From NCBI GenBank assembly GCA_050122535.1, contig JASFIT010000046.1, forward strand, positions 1 through 17,567: a DNA stretch of 17,567 nt, read 5' to 3'. The position numbers and the translations under genes are program-made. The notes beneath the pieces are model-generated. The model saw only the letters and a program-made list of their open reading frames with translations. It ran no database searches and was not told the DNA's origin. Numbering within the stretch: the stretch's first letter is position 1; each line of letters opens with the position of its first letter. Shown piece by piece: positions 1 through 7,714 of the stretch. The DNA is from JASFEQ01 sp050122535. GTDB taxonomy: Bacteria > Desulfobacterota > DSM-4660 > Desulfatiglandales > HGW-15.

Positions 1-186
1 GTGGTGAACAACTGAAAGGGAAGACTTTCGACTACTTGCCAAAAGGTTGAATCCAGCCAAATTGCACAATACATCTGCTAATCTTGCCTTCTCAGGTCTC
101 TTTTCCTACTTGATGCCACACTATGACCTCTCAAGTCGGGTAGTTTTCCCCTTTCAAAAAAAGCAATTCGCGTGGTCCTTGGAAAG

Positions 187-202
187 GATTCCTATAGGAA
201 TC
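187..202. repeat. Perfect 16-base palindrome
   Basis: GATTCCTATAGGAATC is identical to its own reverse complement, an 8+8 dyad with no spacer. It lies about 70 bases before the start codon at 273 and just before the candidate -35 at 203-208. This is a fitting place for a dimeric regulator, but no regulator is identified and chance is possible. Confidence 0.5.
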
Positions 203-213
203 TTGCAAATAGG

Positions 214-248
214 GCCAAAGACAGATAGCATAACTCCCTGTCTTTGGC
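214..248 (+). promoter_or_regulatory. 11-bp stem-loop just upstream of the zinc hydrolase RBS
   Basis: GCCAAAGACAG (214-224) and CTGTCTTTGGC (238-248) are perfect reverse complements around a 13-base loop. No T-run follows on the plus strand, so it is not a standard terminator. It ends about 11 bases before the AAAGGAG ribosome-binding site. It could be an operator or a 5'-UTR structure; the structure is seen, the role is inferred. Confidence 0.5.
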
Positions 249-272
249 ACAGTATCCACAAAGGAGATTCCA

Positions 273-971
273 ATGGGGAAAATAAGGATTTATTGGATCA
301 CAGCGTTGGCCATCTATATTTTCTTTGTATTTCCGGGTGTTTCATCAGCTTGGCATGACGAAACGCATATTGCCATTGCAAAGATTACTGGTTACTACAA
401 ATGGTTCAACGCTTGCGGTGCGGATATGGCGAAGCTTAAAGCGGGGGATAAGGAATCCCATAATCATTATTGCTTGAGCAACCCACCTGGCCGAATGGTC
501 ACATCAGAACTAGTTATGGGGCAGGTGCAAAAGTACAACCAGGTGGATATAGGTGGACACCTTTATGGCGCAATCCTGGCCTCGGTTAGAAACTACATTA
601 TGGTCAAAAGGATGGGAAAATATGCTGAGTACCATCTTGCCTTTTGCGCGCACTATGTCGGTGATCTGTCTCAACCTCTGCACAACACAGTTTATAACGC
701 TTTCAACCAGAAATATCATGTCAGAATTGATGGAATAATAAACGATGAGGTTTTAGATAATTTTCACAAGATCAACATATATCATATCACTATTGAGTCG
801 GAAAAAGACCTGGCCAAGGAAATTGCTCGAATTGCGAATCTATCTCGGGCGCTTGGACACAAGATTGAGAAAGAGGACAGGCTTTTGACAAAGCAGGAGG
901 CTTACACACAGATCAGTCACAGTGCTTCACTGTTCAAGGCTATTTTAAAATACACTGAAAAAATGAAATAA
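273..971 (+). CDS. Secreted S1/P1-nuclease / phospholipase C-like zinc hydrolase
   Basis: This is a 232-residue exported protein. The start is set by AAAGGAG seven to eight bases before ATG. A hydrophobic signal peptide (about residues 5-26) ends VSSA, so the mature protein would begin with Trp27. In S1/P1 nucleases and zinc phospholipases C, the mature N-terminal Trp binds zinc. The other ligands can be placed on P1 spacing: His32 (mature position 6), a candidate Asp51/His65 pair, His127-x3-Asp131 in HYVGD, His137 in QPLH, and His149-x3-Asp153. It is therefore likely a three-zinc phosphoesterase acting outside the cytoplasmic membrane on nucleic acid or phospholipid; the substrate cannot be told from sequence. 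At about 206 mature residues it is short for the family (P1 and PLC have roughly 245-270). It stands alone, with an opposing gene downstream. Fold assignment is confident; nuclease versus lipase is open. Confidence 0.75.
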   Translation: MGKIRIYWITALAIYIFFVFPGVSSAWHDETHIAIAKITGYYKWFNACGADMAKLKAGDKESHNHYCLSNPPGRMVTSELVMGQVQKYNQVDIGGHLYGAILASVRNYIMVKRMGKYAEYHLAFCAHYVGDLSQPLHNTVYNAFNQKYHVRIDGIINDEVLDNFHKINIYHITIESEKDLAKEIARIANLSRALGHKIEKEDRLLTKQEAYTQISHSASLFKAILKYTEKMK

Positions 972-1014
972 TTTAGGCGCGAGGGCCATATGGTAGTGTA
1001 CCCGATAAATGGCC

Positions 1015-1043
1015 ATAAAAAAGCAGGGCCGTGATGACCCTGC
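1015..1043 (-). terminator. Rho-independent terminator of the small Arg-rich protein gene
   Basis: Read on the minus strand, GCAGGG, a 9-base loop and CCCTGC form a 6-bp stem followed directly by six T residues (1022 down to 1017). It lies about 20 bases after the stop codon of the minus-strand gene at 1065-1283. On the plus strand there is no T-run after the stem, so it is not a good terminator for the gene ending at 971. Confidence 0.75.
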
Positions 1044-1064
1044 ATCGGTAATCTGATGGTGGCG

Positions 1065-1283
1065 TTATCTCTTTCTAAAACGCCTTTTAATGTCTAACAA
1101 TTCTTCCCAGACACTGGACCACTTCGTCACTCTGAGCCAGTCTTTTCTTCTTTCCGTTCCAGATCTCCGTTCTCCCCTAATCCTTCTCTCGTCACCGCCT
1201 AATCGGAAGTATCCGCGATTGAATATCCTGCGTCGATCTACGCCGGAGCGCCTGTCAAATGGGAAGCGAATCTTTTTAGCCAT
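1065..1283 (-). CDS. Small Arg-rich protein with RRSGxDRR-type repeats
   Basis: This 72-residue, strongly basic, cytoplasmic protein has no membrane segment. It contains recurring units of the type DRRSGVDRR (about residues 10-18), GGDERR (29-34) and ERRSGTERR (38-46), then a less repetitive tail with WLRVTKWSS and WEELLDIKRRF. Similar RRSGxDRR repeats occur in small uncharacterized proteins and at the N-terminus of some PilZ-like proteins of Desulfobacterota; that is recollection, not a search. A clear promoter (1323-1351) and a terminator (1015-1043) frame it as a single-gene transcript, which makes it a real gene despite its size. The ribosome-binding site (GAGAG) is weak. No function is proposed; the charge suggests binding to an anionic partner such as nucleic acid or a cyclic dinucleotide. 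Confidence 0.7.
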   Translation of the reverse strand: MAKKIRFPFDRRSGVDRRRIFNRGYFRLGGDERRIRGERRSGTERRKDWLRVTKWSSVWEELLDIKRRFRKR

Positions 1284-1322
1284 TTTAATCTCTCAAAAAT
1301 AAATTCCGATTCTAAAACATTT

Positions 1323-1351
1323 ATTATACCGCACAACTAATGCCAAATCAA
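1323..1351 (-). promoter_or_regulatory. Sigma-70-type promoter for the Arg-rich protein gene
   Basis: On the minus strand, TTGATT (1351-1346), a 17-base spacer and a perfect TATAAT (1328-1323) lie 40 bases before the start codon at 1283. Spacing is optimal and the -10 matches consensus in all six positions. Confidence 0.7.
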
Positions 1352-1668
1352 ATTTCAGGAAGGTTTAAAAGTTTGAGCCTTTTCTTGGCAGGTTGCGATT
1401 ACTTGAGGGAACGAAGGTTTGACATCGTTGAGAGAGTCCCCTATAAGACCATAGTAACTTTTCCCAGAGGATGGTTTCGAGAGCGAAATGCCCATGGTCA
1501 GGTCCAAAGTAACCAGCTCGAGAGAGACTCCTGCAAGATTGCCGCAGGGTATGACGCTCAAGTTCTATAATATTCCCGGTTACCGCTCTAGGGGAGCGAA
1601 TGGTTTAAAAACAAAAGGAAATAAAGTGGTGAAACCAACAATCCGTAATCCTGTGGAGGCCAATGATC
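1352..1668. other. Intergenic region between divergent transcripts
   Basis: No supported gene is present. Two open frames (1340-1570 and 1488-1712, plus strand) lack ribosome-binding sites and recognizable content. A TATAAT occurs at 1566-1571 on the plus strand without a well-spaced -35, and a short hairpin CGCTC/GAGCG lies at 1584-1598. Either could belong to the leader of the hydrolase-transporter operon that follows. Confidence 0.4.
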
Positions 1669-2481
1669 ATGCCAGAGCTACCGTTAGGACCCCGAGATTG
1701 CCTTTTTTATGAATACACGGAACCCAGCAATGCAGCGGGCTGTACATTCGTCTTCTTCAATGCCCTCACAGGGGACATGAGCGGCTGGGAGGATGTGATT
1801 GGACCCATGGTCAGAGAGAAAGACCATGGCACGTTGGTTTACAACATGCGCGGACAAGGCCACAGCCGGTTTTCCCAGGGCCTTACGCTTGACGCCTACC
1901 TCATAGTGGAAGATGCGGGCCGACTGCTGGAGCAGGTGAAGCCTGTGCGTCCTGTCTTTGTGGGGCTCTCCATCGGCGGGCTTTTCGCGGTCGAGGCGTG
2001 GCTCTCGGGGGCTAAAGCCCTTGGGATAGTCCTTATCAATACCCTTCGACGCAACGGGCCTCGGCTGCAATGGATCGGAGATGCCCTTGTGCGTGCTGTG
2101 GAGGTGGGCGGACTGGATCTTTTTCGGGACCTCTACCTGCCTCTGTTAATGAATGAAAACTGGCAGGCCGGTAATCGATTGAATTTTCTGAAGCCTGAGC
2201 CCTATGAGCCCCTTGCATTGGATAGCGGCCATTACAAGCTACTGGCAGAGGCTGGCCGGTCGGCGAATTGGGAGATCCCCTACGAAAGTCTCGAACTTCC
2301 TGTGCTCGTGGTTACCGGGCTTCAGGACAGGGTTTTTCTGGATCTCAATGATGTGGATGAACGCTTTGCCCGGTTACCCGATGGGAGGCGTGTGGACATG
2401 CCGGATGCAGGACATCTAATACCGATGGAGCGGCCTGAAGCCCTGGCAGAGGCACTTCTCGATTTTGCAAGGGAGTTATGA
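1669..2481 (+). CDS. Alpha/beta-hydrolase fold protein
   Basis: This is a 270-residue cytoplasmic hydrolase with the complete catalytic triad of the family: nucleophile Ser101 in GLSIGG, Asp220 in GLQDRVF and His249 in DAGHLIPMERP. The region FNALTGDMSGWEDV near the N-terminus corresponds to the oxyanion-hole strand. Two ATGs lie six bases apart; GGAGG at 1655-1659 is only 3 bases from the first (1663) but 9 from the second (1669), so the second is chosen. Its stop overlaps the next start as ATGA, so the hydrolase and the EamA transporter are translationally coupled. This suggests that the transporter exports or imports something this enzyme makes or cleaves. Proteins of this type include 3-oxoadipate enol-lactonase-like hydrolases, but the substrate cannot be assigned. 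Confidence 0.85.
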   Translation: MPELPLGPRDCLFYEYTEPSNAAGCTFVFFNALTGDMSGWEDVIGPMVREKDHGTLVYNMRGQGHSRFSQGLTLDAYLIVEDAGRLLEQVKPVRPVFVGLSIGGLFAVEAWLSGAKALGIVLINTLRRNGPRLQWIGDALVRAVEVGGLDLFRDLYLPLLMNENWQAGNRLNFLKPEPYEPLALDSGHYKLLAEAGRSANWEIPYESLELPVLVVTGLQDRVFLDLNDVDERFARLPDGRRVDMPDAGHLIPMERPEALAEALLDFAREL

Positions 2482-3419
2482 TGGGTCTGTGGCACAAGTA
2501 TGCATCCGTGGCGTATCTGGCGGTATTTCTGGGCGTAACCGGCCACGCTTCCAGCGAGTTCGTGTCCGTGCTCTCCCGTGTGGGAGGTCCCGAACTGTCC
2601 GTATGGCGCTTTCTCATAGGAGGTGCAGGACTCGTCCTTCTATCCCTCATCTTTCCATCGAGTCGAGATCTGATTGAACCTTTCAAGACTCATGCTGGCA
2701 GACTGTTGGCACTTTCCGTGCTGGGTATTACCTTTGGTTATCTGTTGTTCCACTGGTCTCTCGATTTTGCAACAGTCCCCCAAGTGGCTACCCTTGTCAC
2801 TACGATCCCTATTTTTGTGGGATTAATCAATCTCTGGCTTAATAAACAGCCGTTCAGCGGTGCCAAGATCGTCACAGGCATCAGCGCGGTTTCGGGCGTG
2901 GCGCTGCTCATTACGGATGGCTATCTGGCCAAGCTGGCCGGATCGAGCCAGAATCTGATCGGCGTTTTCATGGCCATGATATGTGCCTCCTTGGTCGCAC
3001 TTTACGTCGTCATGGCGCGCCCCATTGTTGGCAAATACGGGGCCCTGCGAATAACAGCCATCACCATGATGATAGGCGCCGTGGGCCTGTGGCTGGTGGT
3101 GGGCTTTTTCTGGAATATCTGGGTGAATCCCTTGACCCTCTTTGATCGGCCTGCATCCCAAACCGCGTCTCTACTGACAATAGCCCTGTGGAATACCACC
3201 ATCACCCAATATCTCTGGATAGGGGGTCTGGCAGCCGTTCCAGACATTACCCGTGGGAGCTACATTTTCTTTCTCAAGCCCGTAATTGCTGCCTTTCTGG
3301 CCGTCCTGTTTCTCAACTTATCTTTGACCCTATGGCAGGTGCTTGCGATAGGAGTTATCTGCGCATCTGTCCTGTTTGAAGCTTCATGGGCTCACCTTCG
3401 ATTAGATTCTCAAAGATAG
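2478..3419 (+). CDS. DMT-superfamily (EamA) transporter
   Basis: This 313-residue integral membrane protein has about ten hydrophobic segments arranged as two EamA-type halves. The first half covers roughly residues 10-145 and ends in the GISAVSGVALLIT segment; the second covers 160-305 and ends in LWQVLAIGVICASVLFEA. Members of this family export amino acids, metabolites or drugs through the inner membrane; the substrate here is unknown. The start codon overlaps the hydrolase stop by four bases (ATGA) and AGGGAG lies just upstream; a second in-frame ATG three bases later is equally possible. Downstream there is only a 5-bp hairpin at 3429-3442 without a T-run, so transcription may read on toward the oxidoreductase gene. 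Confidence 0.85.
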   Translation: MMGLWHKYASVAYLAVFLGVTGHASSEFVSVLSRVGGPELSVWRFLIGGAGLVLLSLIFPSSRDLIEPFKTHAGRLLALSVLGITFGYLLFHWSLDFATVPQVATLVTTIPIFVGLINLWLNKQPFSGAKIVTGISAVSGVALLITDGYLAKLAGSSQNLIGVFMAMICASLVALYVVMARPIVGKYGALRITAITMMIGAVGLWLVVGFFWNIWVNPLTLFDRPASQTASLLTIALWNTTITQYLWIGGLAAVPDITRGSYIFFLKPVIAAFLAVLFLNLSLTLWQVLAIGVICASVLFEASWAHLRLDSQR

Positions 3420-3587
3420 GGTAACTCGAGACCTTCCGGTCTAGAATTAACACGACTGTCAATGTGAAGTCTTTGTCAGAGCGGTTTCAAGAAATTGCTT
3501 GACTCCACATATTCAATATACGAGCCTTAGCCTTGCCTTTGTGGACAAGAGAAAATGCGCTTTGATTCCAGTTGAGGAGGATGAGAT

Positions 3588-5840
3588 ATGGGAGAGTGGC
3601 AGAAGACGAGTTGTGTGCTGTGTGCGCAGAACTGCGGCCTGGAGGCCTTGGTGGAGGATGGCCGCTTAGTCAAAGTACGGCCGGACAAAAGTAATCCACG
3701 CAGTGTGGGGTATGTCTGTAGAAAGGGCCTGAATGTGATCCATCATCAGCATCATGAGCAGCGTCTGACGCACCCGCTGAAGCGGGTGGGTGATGGCTTT
3801 CAGGAGATCTCGTGGGATCAGGCTATTCAAGAAATTGCTGAAAAGCTCAGGTCTGTTTTGGAGCAACACGGTCCCCGTTCTTTGGCCTACATGGGTGGTG
3901 GGGGGCAGGCTTGTCACTTTGAGGCTGCTTTCGGTGTGCGCCTGCTCCGGGGGCTGGGCTCACACTATCACTACAATGCACTGGCTCAAGAACTCACGGG
4001 TGCTTTCTGGGGCTGGGGAAGAGCCACAGGCCGTCAATATCTTTTCACCATACCAGATCATGAGAGAACCGACATGCTCCTGGCTGTGGGATGGAACGGC
4101 ATGATGAGCCACAATATGCCGCAAGCGCGTCGGGCGCTGACCGAGATCTCCAAGGATCCCAACAAACTCCTGGTTGTGATCGATCCCCGGCGGTCGGAGA
4201 CTGCTCGCATCGCAGATATTCATCTGCCCATCCGCCCAGGGACCGATGCACTTCTCACAAAGGCTATGATTGCCATCATCGTGCAAGAGGGCTGGTATGA
4301 CAAGGACTATATTGAAGCGCATGTCTCTGGATTTGAACAGATTGAGCCTTTGTTCCAAGGATTTGATGCCCGCTCTGCCATTGGGGTCTGCCAGTTGGAC
4401 TATGACCAGGTCCGTGAAGTTGCCCACCTCTTTGCAACACGTGAATCATCCATGCACCCTGATCTGGGCGTCTTTATGAACCGCCACAGCACGGCAACCA
4501 CCTATTTGGAGGTTATTCTTCTGGCCATCTGTGGTCGCATCTGCGTACCAGGTGGCAATGTGATCCCCGGGCATGTGATGCCCATCTGTTCCCACTCGGA
4601 TGAACGAGAGGAGAGGACTTGGCGCACTGTGGCCACAGGCTTCCCGGCCTTGGCAGGGGCTTTCCCACCCAATGTGATGCCCGAGGAAATTATGTCCGAT
4701 CATAAGGAACGCTTGCGGGCAGTGATCGTAAGCGGTTCCAATCCGCTTGTCTCCTATGCAGATACTTCCGCCTATGAGGAGGCATTCGGACGTCTAGACT
4801 TGCTGGTCACGATCGAGTTGGCCATGACCGAAACGGCCAAACTTTCCCATTATGTGCTCCCTGCGCGCTCAGGTTATGAGTCCTGGGATGGAACCTTCTT
4901 TGCCTTCACGTATCCCGAGGTCTACTTTCAGATGCGCAGGCCCATTGTGGAACAGAAAGGCGAGCCCCTGGAATGTGGCGAGATCATGACCCGCATCGCA
5001 GATGCCCTGGGTCTTATTCCCGAGATTCCAGAATCACTCCATGCTGCGGCCAAGAAAGACCGTATGACTTTTGGCATGGAGCTGATGAAGTTTGCACAAT
5101 CAGAGCCCAATGCTATGAAAAATGCGCCTTTCATACTGGCCAAGACTCTGGGAAAGGAGTTGGGGTCAGCGCATCTGGCTGCCCTTTGGGGGTTGGTTCA
5201 GACAGCGCCCAAGAGCTTTCGCGAGAATGCAGCACGGGCTGGATTTGAGCAGGGCCTGACTCAGGGAGAGGAGATTTTTCGCTCCATACTGGAACACCCT
5301 GAAGGCATGTGGGTGGGCCGTGCCGATCCAGAGAACAACTTTGCTTCGGTGCGACACGAGGACGGCCGAATTGATGTGTGGGCCCCTGAAATGGAGGACT
5401 GGGTTAAAGAGATTGACGCCGAATCTGAAGCCAAGGCACTCGAACCGGATCCAGATTACCCCCTTCTGCTTGTGGCCGGGCGTCACATGGACATGAATGC
5501 CAACAGCCTCATGCGAGATCCATCCTGGAACAAGGACCGCCGCGCTTGCACTTTAGCGATGAACCCGAAGGATGCGGAGGCATTGGGTCTTGTGGACGGC
5601 CAGGTGGCTAGGATTTGCACAGAGGCGGGTGAGGCGGACATTGAGCTAGAGGTGACAAAAGCAGCCCGAGCCGGCCAGGTCATCATCCCCCATGGCTTTG
5701 GGATGGAATATATGGGGCAGGTTTATGGCGTCAATGTGAACCGTCTCACGAAGAACACCCACCGGGACAAGATGGCGGCCACACCTTTACACCGCTATGT
5801 GCCGTGCCGGGTAGAGGCTACATCCCCTTCGCCTTCTTGA
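3588..5840 (+). CDS. Molybdopterin oxidoreductase (DMSO reductase family), cytoplasmic
   Basis: This 750-residue catalytic subunit belongs to the Mo/W bis-MGD family. An N-terminal [4Fe-4S] site reads C9-x2-C12-x3-C16-x27-C44 followed by RKG. The central molybdopterin domains include VVIDPRRSETARIADIHLPIRPGTD (cofactor binding, written here only as a location near residues 198-222) and VSGSNPLVSYAD. The C-terminal molybdopterin-dinucleotide-binding domain spans about residues 625-745. There is no Tat signal, so it acts in the cytoplasm. In the position that normally holds the Mo ligand (Cys, Sec, Ser or Asp near residue 140) the sequence reads YNALAQELTG, residues 129-138, with no such residue. 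No FeS or membrane partner subunit is adjacent. GAGGAGG seven bases before ATG fixes the start. A weak promoter, TTGCTT-N16-TATACG, lies at 3495-3522. The reaction is unknown. Confidence 0.85.
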   Translation: MGEWQKTSCVLCAQNCGLEALVEDGRLVKVRPDKSNPRSVGYVCRKGLNVIHHQHHEQRLTHPLKRVGDGFQEISWDQAIQEIAEKLRSVLEQHGPRSLAYMGGGGQACHFEAAFGVRLLRGLGSHYHYNALAQELTGAFWGWGRATGRQYLFTIPDHERTDMLLAVGWNGMMSHNMPQARRALTEISKDPNKLLVVIDPRRSETARIADIHLPIRPGTDALLTKAMIAIIVQEGWYDKDYIEAHVSGFEQIEPLFQGFDARSAIGVCQLDYDQVREVAHLFATRESSMHPDLGVFMNRHSTATTYLEVILLAICGRICVPGGNVIPGHVMPICSHSDEREERTWRTVATGFPALAGAFPPNVMPEEIMSDHKERLRAVIVSGSNPLVSYADTSAYEEAFGRLDLLVTIELAMTETAKLSHYVLPARSGYESWDGTFFAFTYPEVYFQMRRPIVEQKGEPLECGEIMTRIADALGLIPEIPESLHAAAKKDRMTFGMELMKFAQSEPNAMKNAPFILAKTLGKELGSAHLAALWGLVQTAPKSFRENAARAGFEQGLTQGEEIFRSILEHPEGMWVGRADPENNFASVRHEDGRIDVWAPEMEDWVKEIDAESEAKALEPDPDYPLLLVAGRHMDMNANSLMRDPSWNKDRRACTLAMNPKDAEALGLVDGQVARICTEAGEADIELEVTKAARAGQVIIPHGFGMEYMGQVYGVNVNRLTKNTHRDKMAATPLHRYVPCRVEATSPSPS

Positions 5841-7515
5841 TCTTGGCCCATGTGTCACGCAATGGGACGGTCCGATTGAAGACGAGTCTGGTTTCTGAAG
5901 AATCCTTTCTATCAACAGAGAAGTAGCCCATTCGTTCAAACTGGTATCGGCTTTCTGGTTCTGCGCCTGATAGACTGGGTTCAACGCGGCAAGTGGTTAA
6001 GGTTTCCAGGGAGTTGGGGTTTAAGTGGGCTGTGAAGTCGGGCGCATCCTTGTCATCTTCGGGGTTTGGTTTGTCAAATAGACGGTCGTATAAACGGACT
6101 TCAGCTTCCAGGGCGTGTTGGGCAGAGACCCAGTGAAGGGTTGCCTTCACCTTACGGCCATCAGGAGAGTCACCCCCCCTTGTCTCCGGATCATAGGTGC
6201 AGTGGAGCGCCACAACTTCGCCGGTCTTCTCATCCTTCACCACGTCAACACATTTGATGAAATAGGCATACCTTAGCCGCACCTCACGGCCGGGAGCTAA
6301 ACGGTAAAATTTCTTCGGCGGATCCTCCATGAAATCGTCCTGCTCAATGTAAAGCTCTCGCGAGAAGGGCACCTTCCGCGTACCCATGTTGGCGTCCTCC
6401 GGATTGTTAATGGCCTCAAGCTCTTCCACTTGATCTTCCGGATAATTGTCTATGATCACCCGGAGGGGACGCAGGACCGCCATCACACGGGGTGCGCGTC
6501 TGTTCAGGTCTTCTCTGAGGCAGTGCTCTAGAAGTGCCACGTCCACCATACTCTCCTTTTTGGCCACGCCAATGCGTTCACAAAAATCTCGGATGGATTC
6601 GGGTGTGTAGCCGCGCCGCCTCAGGCCAGATATGGTGGGCATCCGGGGATCATCCCAGCCGCTAACATGCCCTTCTTCCACAAGTCTCATGAGTTTTCGC
6701 TTGCTCATCACAGTGAAGCTGAGATTGAGGCGGGCAAATTCGATCTGCTGCGGATGATAGATGCCTAACTCTTTAATGAACCAGTCGTACAAAGGCCGGT
6801 GATCTTCAAATTCCAGTGTGCAAACGGAATGGGTTATCTCCTCGATGGAATCTGACTGTCCATGTGTGAAATCATACATGGGATAGATGCACCATTTGTC
6901 GCCTGTTCGGTGATGTGCTGCACGCAAAACCCGGTACATGACCGGATCGCGCATATTCAAATTGGGATGGGTCATATCAATTTTTGCCCGAAGGACGCGA
7001 GACCCATCCTCAAATTCTCCAGCCCGCATCTCTTCGAACAGTTCCAGGTTCTCTTCCACTGAACGGTTCCGGTACGGACTCTCTTTGCCAGATTTGGTCA
7101 GGGTGCCACGGTATTCCTTGATTTCCTCTGCACTCAGGTCGTCCACATAGGCCTTTCCATCCTTTACGAGCTGCAGGGCCCACTCATAGAGCTGATCAAA
7201 GTAGTCCGAGGCATAATACTCCCTCTCTTCCCAATCAAATCCGAGCCATCGAACGTCCTCCTTGATCGACTCCACATACTCCTCCTCTTCCTTGGTGGGG
7301 TTTGTATCATCGAAACGAAGATTGCAAAGCCCATGGTAGTCGGCGGCAAGCGTAAAATTGAGGCAGATGGATTTGGCATGCCCTATATGAAGATAGCCGT
7401 TGGGTTCGGGCGGAAACCGCGTATGAACTCGGCCATCATATTTCCCCGTCTTCAAATCATCCTCAATAATATTTCGGATAAAATTGGGTTGATGGGTAGA
7501 GTCGGTTTTGGTCAT
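5818..7515 (-). CDS. glnS: Glutaminyl-tRNA synthetase
   Basis: This 565-residue class Ic aminoacyl-tRNA synthetase charges tRNA-Gln with glutamine. The class I signatures are present: HIGH at residues 43-46 within PNGYLHIGHAKS, and the KMSKS-type loop VMSKR at about 269-273. The catalytic domain occupies the first half. The C-terminal anticodon-binding beta-barrels follow, including LHWVSAQHALEAEVRLYDRLF and the closing FNRTVPLRDTWAKI. Length is normal for bacterial GlnS. An upstream TTG in frame would add 13 residues, but GGGAG eight to nine bases before the ATG at 7515 supports the shorter form. Its 3' end overlaps the convergent oxidoreductase gene by 23 bases, with no terminator visible between them. 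Confidence 0.95.
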   Translation of the reverse strand: MTKTDSTHQPNFIRNIIEDDLKTGKYDGRVHTRFPPEPNGYLHIGHAKSICLNFTLAADYHGLCNLRFDDTNPTKEEEEYVESIKEDVRWLGFDWEEREYYASDYFDQLYEWALQLVKDGKAYVDDLSAEEIKEYRGTLTKSGKESPYRNRSVEENLELFEEMRAGEFEDGSRVLRAKIDMTHPNLNMRDPVMYRVLRAAHHRTGDKWCIYPMYDFTHGQSDSIEEITHSVCTLEFEDHRPLYDWFIKELGIYHPQQIEFARLNLSFTVMSKRKLMRLVEEGHVSGWDDPRMPTISGLRRRGYTPESIRDFCERIGVAKKESMVDVALLEHCLREDLNRRAPRVMAVLRPLRVIIDNYPEDQVEELEAINNPEDANMGTRKVPFSRELYIEQDDFMEDPPKKFYRLAPGREVRLRYAYFIKCVDVVKDEKTGEVVALHCTYDPETRGGDSPDGRKVKATLHWVSAQHALEAEVRLYDRLFDKPNPEDDKDAPDFTAHLNPNSLETLTTCRVEPSLSGAEPESRYQFERMGYFSVDRKDSSETRLVFNRTVPLRDTWAKIKKAKGM

Positions 7516-7613
7516 GCTCACGGCTCCCTTCTTATTCCTCTTTTTACAGAACAAAAACCAGTGTGGGTATCAAAACGCCTTTTCGTTGCAAAAACATAAA
7601 TATAACACATTTT

Positions 7614-7636
7614 ATAGAATTGCGAAGCAATTTTAT
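7614..7636. repeat. Short hairpin between divergent glnS and ADP-ribosylglycohydrolase-like gene
   Basis: AATTGC (7618-7623), a GAA loop and GCAATT (7627-7632) form a perfect 6-bp stem that extends through a G-T pair to about 10 bp. It sits centrally between the two divergent start codons, where a shared operator or promoter structure would be expected. No T-run follows on either strand. Confidence 0.4.
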
Positions 7637-7714
7637 GCCTGGTTGAAATGTAAGCTTTAATGATTACTAAAAATGGTAGGGGTTCTTGATTCCAAATCAT
7701 GAAAGGAAATGAGC

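Larger units (their letters stand above)
1..272. other. Intergenic region upstream of the zinc hydrolase gene
   Basis: I see no convincing gene here. An open frame starting at 47 has no ribosome-binding site and runs out of frame into the gene at 273, so it looks like a chance reading. The stretch holds two inverted repeats (187-202 and 214-248) and a weak promoter candidate, TTGCAA (203-208), 17 bases, TAGCAT (226-231). A gene ending to the left of the window cannot be excluded. Confidence 0.5.

Noticed and set aside
3429..3442. AGACC/GGTCT hairpin as terminator of the EamA gene
   Set aside because: Only 5 bp of stem and no T-run afterwards, so it cannot be called a terminator.
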